Assembly: GCA_013693735.1 (NCBI GenBank)
Contig: CP059255.1
Coordinates: forward strand, 1,010,917-1,017,540
Direction of reading: 5' to 3'
DNA from: Rhodoblastus sp.
GTDB taxonomy: Bacteria; Pseudomonadota; Alphaproteobacteria; Rhizobiales; Beijerinckiaceae
DNA length: 6,624 nt
Shown here piece after piece: positions 1-6,169 of the stretch. Below the pieces are notes generated by a model that had not been told where the DNA came from, did no database searches, and saw nothing but the letters and a program-made list of their open reading frames with translations. How positions within the stretch are numbered: the stretch's first letter is position 1; every line of letters starts with the position of its first letter. The translations under genes were made by a program, and so were the position numbers.

Positions 1-339
1 GAAAAAATCTGGTTCGCCGCCGACACCGCATTCGAGGACGGCGCGCTGTTCGAGGCCTTGCGCGCCAAATATGGCGGTTTCGATCTGGCGCTGATTCCCA
101 TCGGCGCCTATGCGCCGCGCTGGTTCATGAAGGATCAGCATGTCGACCCGCACGAGGCCGTGCGCATCTTCGAGAGCGTCGGCGCCCGCCAGGCTGTGGC
201 GATCCATTGGGGAACCTTCCAGCTCACCGACGAACCGCGCGACGAGCCGCCCCGCCGCCTCGCCGAGGCGCTCGCCGAACGCGGGATCGAGTCCGGGCGT
301 TTCGTCGCGGCCGAGTCTGGAACCGCGCTGCTGTTCTGA
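1..339 (+). CDS. MBL-fold metal-dependent hydrolase, 3' part (N-terminus outside window)
   Basis: The reading frame is open from base 1 and gives the last 112 residues of a metallo-beta-lactamase-fold hydrolase. The block FDLALIPIGAYAPRWFM, then HVDPHEA and AIHWGTFQLTDEP, matches the NAPE-PLD/UlaG-like branch (family knowledge). In this fragment Asp8 in the ADT motif is the expected metal-bridging aspartate, and His69 in IHWGTF is the expected last zinc ligand. The N-terminal HxHxDH motif would lie upstream of the window. The usual activity is metal-dependent phosphodiester or lactone hydrolysis in the cytoplasm; the substrate cannot be told from this part. The frame ends at TGA and no convincing terminator follows. 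The family call is firm; the specific function is open. Confidence 0.88.
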   Translation, partial: EKIWFAADTAFEDGALFEALRAKYGGFDLALIPIGAYAPRWFMKDQHVDPHEAVRIFESVGARQAVAIHWGTFQLTDEPRDEPPRRLAEALAERGIESGRFVAAESGTALLF

Positions 340-471
340 GCGCGCGCCTTGATCCAGCGCAGCCCCGAGCCCGGCGCGCAGGCCTAGACTTTCAAAATCG
401 ACGGCTTCGGGCGAAGACTGGGATGCAGGAAGAAACGGGCCCGGCGCGCCCGTCGGCAAGGCGAGGATGTC

Positions 472-765
472 ATGACCGTTTTCAAGCACGCCACGATGAA
501 CCGCTATTTCGGCGACGGCTCGAACGACAACATCCCCTGTCAGGTGCGCATGGGCGACAAGACCATCGCCGTCTCCTATGCCGGCAAGAGCGGGCCGGTG
601 GTCTACGAAGGCGTCGAGCGCGGCCCCGGCCATTGGCGCTTGAGCGCTCACGAGCCGCGCGGAACCGCCAGCCTCCACCGCTTCGAGGACGACGACGTGC
701 TGGTCGGCGACTGGACCGAAGGGCACTGGGACGGCATGTGGAAGATCGAGCTGAACGAGGACTGA
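472..765 (+). CDS. Hypothetical protein, 97 residues
   Basis: A 97-residue acidic protein of unknown function. The ATG at 472 follows GAGG at 463–466 with a 5-base spacer, which supports this start. There is no signal peptide or membrane segment. The sequence is rich in Gly, Asp, His and Trp, and the C-terminal half (around DDDVLVGDWTEGHWDGMWKI) has the alternating pattern of short beta strands, so a small all-beta fold is plausible (inference). I do not recognise a family. The 132 bases upstream show no clear sigma70 promoter. The next gene, 120 bases downstream, has its own stress promoter, so the two need not be one unit. Codon use resembles the neighbours and favours a real gene. Confidence 0.7.
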   Translation: MTVFKHATMNRYFGDGSNDNIPCQVRMGDKTIAVSYAGKSGPVVYEGVERGPGHWRLSAHEPRGTASLHRFEDDDVLVGDWTEGHWDGMWKIELNED

Positions 766-812
766 GCGGCCCAGCCGTGCGAACGGCCGCGCGCGACCGA
801 GTCGTGCGGGGC

Positions 813-837
813 GGAACCGATTTTCGTCGTCGACGTT
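813..837 (+). promoter_or_regulatory. Candidate EcfG (general stress response) promoter
   Basis: GGAAC at 813–817 and CGTT at 834–837 are separated by exactly 16 bases. This matches the published alphaproteobacterial EcfG/sigma-EcfG promoter form (GGAAC-N16-17-CGTT). It lies between genes, and transcription would begin a few bases after 837, about 40 bases before the start codon of the 27-residue ORF at 886. Checking the other GGAAC occurrences in the window by eye gave none with a CGTT at the right distance. Confidence 0.65.
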
Positions 838-885
838 TCCAAGCACGAGCGGGCGCGACCCGCGCGAGCTTAAGGGAGAAAGACG

Positions 886-969
886 ATGTCCATGGGCAAA
901 GGCGCGTTGTTGTGGCTGGTCGGCATTCCGCTGCCGATCGTCCTTCTTCTCGTGCTGTTCTGGCGCTGA
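886..969 (+). CDS. Small hydrophobic membrane peptide, 27 residues, stress-promoter driven
   Basis: The ORF encodes 27 residues: a short polar start (MSMGKG), a hydrophobic stretch from about residue 7 to 25 (ALLWLVGIPLPIVLLLVLF), and a terminal WR. It is long enough to span the membrane once, with two prolines in the middle. GGGAG at 874–878 lies 7 bases before the ATG and makes a strong ribosome binding site. A second in-frame ATG at 892 would give 25 residues. An EcfG-type promoter lies just upstream and a terminator hairpin follows at 1013–1040, so this looks like a complete small transcription unit. Short single-span proteins of this kind are common in alphaproteobacterial genomes, usually as uncharacterised proteins; I cannot assign a role. 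Stress induction is inferred from the promoter. Confidence 0.65.
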   Translation: MSMGKGALLWLVGIPLPIVLLLVLFWR

Positions 970-1012
970 GAGCGCGAGGGCTCCAAACCCAGGACCGCGA
1001 CGTCGCGCATGC

Positions 1013-1040
1013 AAAAAGCCGGCCTATGGGCCGGCTTTCG
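1013..1040. terminator. Bidirectional intrinsic terminator between convergent genes
   Basis: A perfect 10-bp stem, AAAGCCGGCC (1015–1024) with GGCCGGCTTT (1029–1038), closes a TATG loop. On the - strand the hairpin is followed by a run of five T, which suits rpmF, ending 55 bases away at 1095. On the + strand it ends in TTT and could also stop transcription from the small ORF ending at 969. Confidence 0.8.
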
Positions 1041-1094
1041 CATTCTCGCCGAAACAATCGTTCACGCCGCTTGTCGGGCGGCGCGGTCGGAACC

Positions 1095-1283
1095 TCAGGC
1101 TTCGACGGACTTCGGCTTGAGCACCTGACGGCCGCGATACATGCCGGTCTTCAGGTCGATGTGGTGGGGACGGCGCAGTTCGCCCGAATCCTTGTCCTCG
1201 ACATAGGTCGGCTGCTTGAGCGCGTCGGCCGAGCGGCGGAAGCCGCGCTTCATCGGGGAGGTCTTTCGCTTCGGAACGGCCAT
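1095..1283 (-). CDS. rpmF: 50S ribosomal protein L32
   Basis: Encodes the 62-residue bL32, a small basic protein of the large ribosomal subunit. The start [10 protein letters not shown], the central [15 protein letters not shown] and the block [19 protein letters not shown] are the alphaproteobacterial L32 pattern. There are no cysteines, so this is the zinc-free form. Length is normal. The ATG is preceded by AGGAG (forward 1290–1294) with a 6-base spacer. It is transcribed alone: the next gene upstream ends at 1414, and the terminator at 1013–1040 lies downstream. The 130 bases upstream must contain its promoter, but I see no clear -35/-10 pair there; a short hairpin GGCTC/GAGCC sits at 1362–1377. 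Confidence 0.97.
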   Translation of the reverse strand: MAVPKRKTSPMKRGFRRSADALKQPTYVEDKDSGELRRPHHIDLKTGMYRGRQVLKPKSVEA

Positions 1284-1413
1284 TGCAAACTCCTGATCGT
1301 GACGACCGCGCGATCACCCGAGAAGGAATGAGCCGGCCCGCGGCGCGCGCGAAATTTGGACGGCTCATACACGAGCCCGCGCGACGAATCCAGACCTTTC
1401 GCGACGTTTTGAC

Positions 1414-2532
1414 CTAAACGGTCCCGCGCAGCCACGCCGCGCCGGGCCACACCGTCGGCGCGGCGCGGGCGTAACGCGGCGGCAGGGCGAGCGGCTGGCC
1501 AAGCGTCTGCGCCGCGCGCCAGCCCCAGCGCGGATCGTCGAGAAAGGCGCGCCCCAGCGCGATCCAGTCGGCCTCGCCGCGCTCCAGAATCGCCTCCGCC
1601 TCGCGCGGGGCGACGATCAGCCCGACGGCGCGCACCGCGAGCCCCTCGCCGGCATGGGCCTTCACATGCGCGGCGAAGGGGACCTGATAGCCGGGCGTCG
1701 CGGGGATGCGCGACAGGGGCGAGTTTCCGCCCGACGAGACGCAGACGAAGGCGGCGCCGCGCCCCTTCAAGGCGCGGGCGAGCGCGGCCGCCTCATCCGG
1801 CGTGATCCCGCCCTCCAGCCATTCGCTTCCCGTGATGCGGGCGCCCCAGGCCATCGAGGCGGGAAGAACCGCGGCGACCGCGTCGGCGACCTCAAGCGGG
1901 AAGCGCATGCGGTTCTCAAGCGAGCCGCCATAGGCGTCCTCGCGGAGGTTCGACAGCGGCGAGAGGAACTGCGCCAGCAGATAACCATGCGTCATATGCA
2001 GTTCGATCGCGTCGAAGCCGACGCGGGCGGCGCGGCGGGCGGCGTCGACGAAAGCGTCCTTCACCCGCGCCATGCCGGCGGCGTCGAGCGCCAAGGGCGG
2101 CGGCCAGCCGTCCGCGAAGGGCAGCGCGGAGGCCGAGACGGTCGCCCAGGCGTCCTGATCGGGCGTCAGCGGCTTGCCGCCCTCGAAGGGCGGCGCGGTC
2201 GAGGCCTTGCGCCCGGCATGGGCGAGCTGCACGGCGAATTTGACGCCCGGCAGGGCGACCGCGCGGGCGGCGGCGATCACGCGAGCCATCGCCGCCTCGG
2301 CGTCGTCGGAATAGAGCCCGCAGCAGCGCGGCGTGATGCGGCCGCGCCGCTCGACGGCCGTCGCCTCGACCGTGACGAGGCCCGCGCCGGACATGGCGAG
2401 CGTCATTAGGTGCTGGAGATGCCAATCGGCCATCACGCCGTCATTGGCGGCGTATTGGCACATCGGCGCGACGGCGATGCGGTTGGGGAGAGGGACGGGA
2501 CCGAGCGTGAGGGGAGAGAAAAGCGTCGACAT
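1414..2532 (-). CDS. NADH:flavin oxidoreductase, Old Yellow Enzyme family (YqjM/NamA-like)
   Basis: A 372-residue FMN-dependent ene-reductase-type TIM barrel, cytoplasmic, expected to reduce activated C=C bonds using NAD(P)H. Visible family marks, counted from the chosen start: FSPLTLGPVPLPNRIAVAPMCQY at 5–27, with Cys25 and Tyr27 equivalent to the redox-tuning Cys and Tyr of YqjM; QLAHAGRKAS in the barrel; the substrate-binding pair HMTH in IELHMTHGYLLAQFLSPLSN; RxDxYGGSLENRMRF; and the FMN-phosphate region ending in ALGRAFLDDP. The pattern HxxH with Cys25 places it in the thermophilic-like/YqjM class. The frame stays open to TTG 2589, but homology begins at MSTLF, so ATG 2532 is chosen; no good ribosome binding site precedes it. 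The start lies 32 bases after the GFA gene, suggesting co-transcription. The physiological substrate is unknown. Confidence 0.93.
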   Translation of the reverse strand: MSTLFSPLTLGPVPLPNRIAVAPMCQYAANDGVMADWHLQHLMTLAMSGAGLVTVEATAVERRGRITPRCCGLYSDDAEAAMARVIAAARAVALPGVKFAVQLAHAGRKASTAPPFEGGKPLTPDQDAWATVSASALPFADGWPPPLALDAAGMARVKDAFVDAARRAARVGFDAIELHMTHGYLLAQFLSPLSNLREDAYGGSLENRMRFPLEVADAVAAVLPASMAWGARITGSEWLEGGITPDEAAALARALKGRGAAFVCVSSGGNSPLSRIPATPGYQVPFAAHVKAHAGEGLAVRAVGLIVAPREAEAILERGEADWIALGRAFLDDPRWGWRAAQTLGQPLALPPRYARAAPTVWPGAAWLRGTV

Positions 2533-2554
2533 GGGCGTCCGGGCGCGTTGGGTG

Positions 2555-2611
2555 GCGCGCGAGGCTAGAAGGCGCGGCCGCATTTGCAAAGCGCGCCGCG
2601 CGCGAGGCTAG
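2555..2611. repeat. 14-bp direct repeat at the 3' end of the GFA gene
   Basis: GCGCGCGAGGCTAG occurs at 2555–2568 and again at 2598–2611, 43 bases apart. On the - strand the second-read copy supplies the TAG stop of the GFA gene, and the first-read copy codes for SLAR inside its tail. Its function is unknown; it may be the trace of a local duplication. Confidence 0.6.
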
Positions 2612-2998
2612 TCTTCGCTTCTTCCCCGCTTTCGCGATCGCGCGGATAGCGGCGCGCGAGCGGAAACGGCGGCAGGAAGGATTCGCGCCGCACGGTCCAG
2701 AGCTCGTAGGTGGGAACGAACCGGTCGGGCGCGTCGAGCGCGCCGAGGTGGACCTCGATCTCGTCGCCGCTGCGCGCGAAGACCGAAGAGCCGCAGCGCG
2801 GGCAGAAATGGCGGCCATGATAGTCGCGCGTCTCGCCCGTCACGGTCACCGCGCCGTCGGGAAAGATCGCGGAGGCGTGGAACAGCGCGCCATGATGCTT
2901 GCGGCAATCCATGCAGTGGCACAGGCCGACGCGAAAGGGCGCCCGCGCGCAAGCAAGCGCACCGCGCCGCACAGGCATCCGCCCATGACCTCGCTCAT
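2565..2998 (-). CDS. GFA-family zinc protein (glutathione-dependent formaldehyde-activating enzyme-like), with one frame break
   Basis: The product is a GFA-domain protein of about 144 residues once one base is restored. The start MSEVMGGCLCGAVRLLARG is in one frame from ATG 2998; the rest, APFRVGLCHCMDCRKHHGAL onward, is in the next frame, and the switch falls around 2942 in a GGG/GCG stretch. Adding one G gives the textbook layout: zinc ligands Cys8, Cys10, Cys27, Cys29, Cys32, Cys66 and Cys69. GGAGG lies 5 bases before ATG 2998, a strong start signal. The family is named for binding glutathione and formaldehyde, but most members have no proven reaction, so the role is uncertain. The tail after PRDRE (about 20 residues, ending CKCGRAF) is not typical and carries part of a duplicated 14-mer. 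The Old Yellow Enzyme gene follows closely. The break may be a sequencing error or a real mutation. Confidence 0.82.
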
Positions 2999-3018
2999 TC
3001 TTTCCTCCCGTCCTCCAT
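2995..3018 (-). CDS. Possible 7-residue upstream ORF (MEDGRKE) coupled to the GFA gene
   Basis: An ATG at 3018 begins a seven-codon frame whose TGA overlaps the GFA start codon as ATGA. It has its own GGAGG 5 bases upstream, copied from the same 13-bp repeat that provides the GFA ribosome binding site. Such an overlap would allow translational coupling. It may equally be an accidental product of the small duplication; no family can be assigned to seven residues. Confidence 0.3.
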   Translation of the reverse strand: MEDGRKE

Positions 3019-3032
3019 CCTTTCCTCCCGTC
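3000..3032. repeat. Duplicated ribosome-binding segment (13-bp direct repeat, period 20)
   Basis: CTTTCCTCCCGTC occurs at 3000–3012 and 3020–3032. On the - strand each copy reads GACGGGAGGAAAG and is followed closely by an ATG, so the Shine-Dalgarno of the GFA gene is present twice in tandem. Confidence 0.75.
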
Positions 3033-3063
3033 TTCGAGGCCGACCAGACTGGCGGGCCCGCGC

Positions 3064-3092
3064 GGCGAAAGAAAGGACGCGTCAGGCGTCCT
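3064..3092 (-). terminator. Possible intrinsic terminator overlapping the rimM stop codon
   Basis: On the - strand AGGACGC (3092–3086) pairs with GCGTCCT (3080–3074) around a five-base loop that contains the TGA stop, and is followed by TTCTTTC. The stem is only 7 bp and the T tract is interrupted, so termination may be partial. If active it ends the ffh–rimM transcript before the GFA gene. Confidence 0.5.
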
Positions 3093-3608
3093 GCGCTTCG
3101 TCTTCGCCCGCCTCGTAATCGGGCGGGCGCACGACAACGCGGCGGGCGGCGAGATCGACCTCGCCGACGAAGGGCTCGCGAAAGGGCGTGAGCTGCGTCG
3201 GGCCGCCGCCGAGAGGCGCGATTTCGAGAATGTCGCCGGCGCCGTAATTCTCCACGCCCGCGACGCGCCCGACGACCGCGCCGGACTCGTCCACCGCGTC
3301 GAGGCCGATCAGATCGGCGACGTAAAACTCGTCCTCCTCGGGCGCGGGCAGCGCGCGCGCGGCGCGAACAATTCGAGCCGCGCGAGCGCGGCCGCCGCGT
3401 CGCGGTCGGCGATCCCCTTCACGCGCGCGACGAACATGTCCTCTTTCAGATGACGCTTCGACACGATCTCGAAGCGGCGTCCGCGCGCGTCGACGAGCGG
3501 GCCATAGGCGTCGAAATCCGCCGGATCGCCGGCGAAGGATTTGACGCGCAGCTCGCCCTTGACGCCGTGCGGCGCGCCGAAGACGGCGAGGAGGACGTGA
3601 TCTTTCAT
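3082..3608 (-). CDS. rimM: 16S rRNA processing protein RimM, with one frame break
   Basis: RimM binds S19 and helps mature the 3' domain of 16S rRNA in the 30S subunit. The N-terminal RimM domain opens MKDHVLLAVFGAPHGVKGE, with the family's GxxHGxxGE motif, and runs to LELFAPRAR. The next frame continues LPAPEEDEFYVADLIGL and then the PRC-barrel part, ESGAVVGRVAGVENYGAGD, to TGA 3082. The frames join at an alternating GC run at 3351–3360; one added base gives a normal 175-residue protein. ATG 3608 is preceded by GGAGAG with a 5-base spacer. RimM is needed for normal growth and both halves are well conserved, so a sequence error is more likely than a dead gene. It lies 137 bases after rpsP, and the trmD gene that usually follows is missing here. 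Confidence 0.92.
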
Positions 3609-3657
3609 GCGGCTCTCCAGCGTCGTGGACGCGTTCCGGCGCGGCTGCGACGCGCGG

Positions 3658-3678
3658 GCGCCGCCCCGGCGGCGGCGC
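3658..3678. other. GC-rich hairpin before rimM
   Basis: GCGCCGCC (3658–3665) and GGCGGCGC (3671–3678) form a perfect 8-bp stem with a five-base loop in the rpsP–rimM spacer. No T run follows on either strand, so it is not a standard terminator. It lies about 50 bases before the rimM ATG. Confidence 0.4.
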
Positions 3679-3691
3679 AGGATTGCAAACG

Positions 3692-3725
3692 CGACGGCGC
3701 GCCGGGTCGCCCCGACGCGCCGTCG
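3692..3725. other. Strong hairpin just downstream of rpsP
   Basis: CGACGGCGCG (3692–3701) pairs perfectly with CGCGCCGTCG (3716–3725). Inside, CGGG/CCCG adds four pairs around a TCGC loop. In the - strand transcript the structure begins 20 bases after the rpsP stop. It has no T tract. It could protect the rpsP message from 3' exonucleases or act as a processing point, which would fit the need for more S16 than RimM (inference). Confidence 0.5.
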
Positions 3726-3745
3726 ATCTCCGCGGCGAAGCGGCC

Positions 3746-4101
3746 TCAGCCTTCGGCGGCGGCCTTCTCGGCCTTGGCGGCCTCGGCGGCGGCGCGTTCC
3801 TGCGCCTTCTTCTTGGGCTGCGCCTTCTGCGGGTTGTTGCGCGCCTCGCGCTTCATCACGCCGATCGAGTCGAGCAGACGCACGACGCGGTCGGTGGGCT
3901 GCGCGCCCTTGGCGATCCAGTCCTTGGCCTTCTCGGCGTCGAGAACGAGGCGCGCGGCGTCCTCATGCGGCTTCAGCGGGTCGAAGGTGCCGATCTTGTC
4001 GATGAAGCGGCCGTCGCGGGGCGAGCGGGCGTCGGCGACGACGACGCGGTAGAAGGGCGCTTCTTGGCGCCGGCGCGGGCGAGGCGGATCTTCAGGGACA
4101 T
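3746..4101 (-). CDS. rpsP: 30S ribosomal protein S16, with one frame break
   Basis: Encodes bS16, a small-subunit assembly protein, 118 residues after correction. ATG 4101 begins [16 protein letters not shown]; the frame then shifts, and the next frame continues [35 protein letters not shown] and so on to TGA 3746. The break is at GGG 4055–4057 (CCC in the gene), where one more C restores the canonical RPFYRVV. The C-terminus carries the Lys/Ala-rich extension common in alphaproteobacteria (about 30 residues, ending AEKAAAEG). AAGGA lies 7 bases before the ATG. S16 is essential, so this break is almost certainly a homopolymer error in the sequence. The gene starts 22 bases after the 91-residue ORF and belongs to the ffh–rimM operon. 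Confidence 0.95.
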
Positions 4102-4123
4102 TTTTCGTTCCTTAGCGTTGAGT

Positions 4124-4399
4124 TCAGCGTTTCGGTTCGGTTTCCGCCGCGGCATTCGCGTTGGCGATCAGGCGTTCGACGGCGGCGTGAGGATCGTCCT
4201 CAAGCCCCTTCGAGGTGTAGATCTCGACGTCGAGCCCGCCGTCGTCGAGAAAATCGATCTCCCAGTACTCGCCCGCAGGCGTCGCGACGATCGACACGGC
4301 GTCCTCGCGATAGACGACCGTCTCGTGCTGCACGCCCGCCGCCGTGAGACGCTGGGAAAGCGTCCAGAGCCGGTCGAGCTTCGACGGGGAAGCGCTCAT
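4124..4399 (-). CDS. Hypothetical protein, 91 residues, between ffh and rpsP
   Basis: A 91-residue soluble protein of unknown function. Its ATG (4399) overlaps the corrected ffh stop as ATGA, with GGAGGG 8 bases upstream inside the ffh tail, so it is translationally coupled to ffh. It is followed 22 bases later by rpsP. Residues 4–25 look like an amphipathic helix (SPSKLDRLWTLSQRLTAAGV); the middle (VSIVATPAGEYWEIDFLDD, then GLDVEIYTSKG) has beta-hairpin alternation; the end is helical and Ala/Glu rich. There is no membrane segment. The layout suggests a small alpha-beta fold. I do not recognise a family. Because of the frame break in ffh, the uncorrected sequence reads as one long Ffh–ORF fusion, which I reject. 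Confidence 0.82.
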   Translation of the reverse strand: MSASPSKLDRLWTLSQRLTAAGVQHETVVYREDAVSIVATPAGEYWEIDFLDDGGLDVEIYTSKGLEDDPHAAVERLIANANAAAETEPKR

Positions 4400-5950
4400 T
4401 TCTTCTTCCCTCCGAACGGGTTGAAGCCGCCAAGCCCCGGCAGCGTCGGCTTGCCGAGGCCGGGAAGGCCGGGCATGCCCTTGGGCGCGAAGGCGCCGGG
4501 CGGGGGCGCGGCGGGAAGCTTCATGCCGGGGAAGCTCGGGCATGCCGCCCGCCCCGCCCATCTGGCGCTTCATCTCCTCGATCTGCTCGGGGCTCGGCAT
4601 GCCGCCGCCCAGGCCGAAGGCCTGCGCCATGCGCGCCATCGGGCCCTTCTTGGCGCCGCCGAGCGCCTTCATCATGTCGGCCATCTGGCGGTGCTGCTTG
4701 AGGAGGCGGTTGACGTCCTCGACCTTCATGCCGGCGCCGGCCGCGATGCGCTTCTTGCGGCTGGCTTTGAGAATGTCGGGGTTGCGGCGCTCCTGCGCCG
4801 TCATCGACAGGATGATGGCGCGCTGGCGCTTGATGACGTTCTCGTCGACCTTGGCGTTGGCCATCGCCTCCTTGATCTTGGCGGCGCCGGGCATCATCCC
4901 CATCAGACCGCCGAGGCCGCCCATCTTCTCCACCTGCGCCAGCTGATCGGCGAGGTCGTCGAGATCGAACTTGCCCTTCTGCATCTTCTGGGCGATGCGG
5001 GCCGCCTTCTCGGCGTCGATGGTGGCGGCGGCCTTCTCGACCAGCGAGACGATGTCGCCCATGCCCAGAATGCGCTGGGCGATGCGCTGGGGATGGAACT
5101 CCTCCAGCGCGTCCATCTTCTCGCCGACGCCGACGAGCTTGATCGGCTTGCCGGTCACCGCGCGCATCGACAGCGCCGCGCCGCCGCGGCCGTCGCCGTC
5201 GACGCGGGTCAGCACGATGCCGGTGACGCCGACGCGTTCGTCGAAGCTCTTGGCCAGATTGACCGCGTCCTGACCGGTCAGGGCGTCGGCGACGAGCAGC
5301 ACCTCATGCGGGCGCGCGGCGGCCTTGATCTCGGCCATCTCGGCCATCAAGGGCTCGTCGATATGGGTGCGCCCGGCGGTGTCGAGCATCACCACGTCGT
5401 AGCCTTGCAGGCGCGCGGCCTCCTCGGCGCGGCGGGCGATCTGCACCGGCGTCTGGCCGGCCACGATCGGCAGCGTGTCGACGCCGATCTGGCGGCCGAG
5501 CACGGCGAGCTGCTCCTGCGCGGCCGGGCGCTTCACGTCGAGCGAGGCCATCAGCACCTTGCGCTTGTCGCGCTCGACGAGGCGCTTGGCGATCTTGGCG
5601 GTGGTGGTGGTTTTGCCCGCGCCCTGAAGGCCGACCATCATGATGGCGAGCGGCGGGGCGGCGGCGAGGTCGATCACCTCGGCGTCCGAGCCCAGCGTCT
5701 CGACCAGCACGTCGTTGACGATCTTGACGACCATCTGGCCGGGGCTGACCGACTTGACGACCTGCGCGCCGACGGCGCGGTCCTTCACCTTGTCGGTGAA
5801 GCTGCGCACGACGTCGAGCGAGACGTCGGCTTCGAGCAACGCGCGGCGCACCTCGCGCATCGCCGCCGTGACGTCGGCCTCGCTGAGCGCGCCGCGGCGC
5901 GTCAGGCTGTCGAAAATGCCGGAGAGCTTTTCGCTCAGGCCTTCGAACAT
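4396..5950 (-). CDS. ffh: Signal recognition particle protein Ffh (SRP54 GTPase), with one frame break near the C-terminus
   Basis: Ffh binds 4.5S RNA and signal sequences and delivers nascent membrane proteins to FtsY at the inner membrane. Corrected length is about 517 residues, normal for alphaproteobacteria. N domain about 1–90; GTPase domain with P-loop GLQGAGKTT (107–115), DVKRPAA (138–144), DTAGR (190–194) and TRVDGD (248–253); Met-rich M domain from about 300, with the RNA-binding signature SMTAQERRNPDILKASRKKR (382–401). After residue 471 the frame breaks by one extra base around 4535–4537. The other frame continues FPGMKLPAAPPPGAFAPKG and GLGGFNPFGGKKK to TGA 4396, the expected Gly/Pro/Met tail. 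AAGGA lies 7 bases before ATG 5950. It heads the operon with the 91-residue ORF, rpsP and rimM. Confidence 0.97.
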
Positions 5951-6140
5951 CGGTCCATCCTTTTCGTCTTCCGGGGTCCGAAAGACAGGGTTCGGCGTGG
6001 ACGCCCGCGCCAGCCCCGAAGGGCGGCCCGCTCCAAAGCGTTTCGCGCCCGGGAGCGCATCGCGCCGCCGGGCGTTGACCTCCTGCGACGGCGCGCAGGT
6101 CGGCTTCGCTCAGGATGGAGACATCCGAGAAAGTGAGGAG

Positions 6141-6169
6141 GCGTTAGGCGCTTCGCCGCCGAAAGTCAA
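6141..6169 (-). promoter_or_regulatory. Candidate housekeeping promoter for the ffh operon
   Basis: On the - strand TTGACT (6169–6164) is followed after 17 bases by TAACGC (6146–6141). The -35 matches five of six consensus bases; the -10 resembles the alphaproteobacterial GCTANAWC style more than TATAAT. The transcript would start near 6134, about 180 bases before the ffh ATG. Confidence 0.5.

Noticed and set aside
482..1057. A 191-codon open frame on the - strand opposite the two small + strand genes.
   Set aside because: Its product is an Arg/Ser-rich shadow without domain features, and it crosses the EcfG promoter and part of the terminator.
1362..1377. A GGCTC/GAGCC hairpin as terminator for the Old Yellow Enzyme gene.
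   Set aside because: The stem is only five pairs and no T run follows on the - strand.
2533..2589. A longer start (TTG 2589 or ATG 2583) for the Old Yellow Enzyme gene.
   Set aside because: The added residues are Arg-rich and unlike the family, whose conserved start FSPLxLGPxxLPNR begins right after ATG 2532. The longer starts have no ribosome binding site either.
4124..5950. A single 608-residue Ffh fused to the 91-residue protein.
   Set aside because: The native Ffh tail is present in the adjacent frame and ends exactly in an ATGA overlap with a start that has its own GGAGGG. One extra base explains the fusion.
3683..6136. A very long open frame (over 800 codons) on the + strand.
   Set aside because: It lies opposite ffh, the 91-residue ORF and rpsP. 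Its product is a His/Arg/Leu/Gly-rich sequence of the kind produced by reading a GC-rich gene backwards, and it has no recognisable motif.
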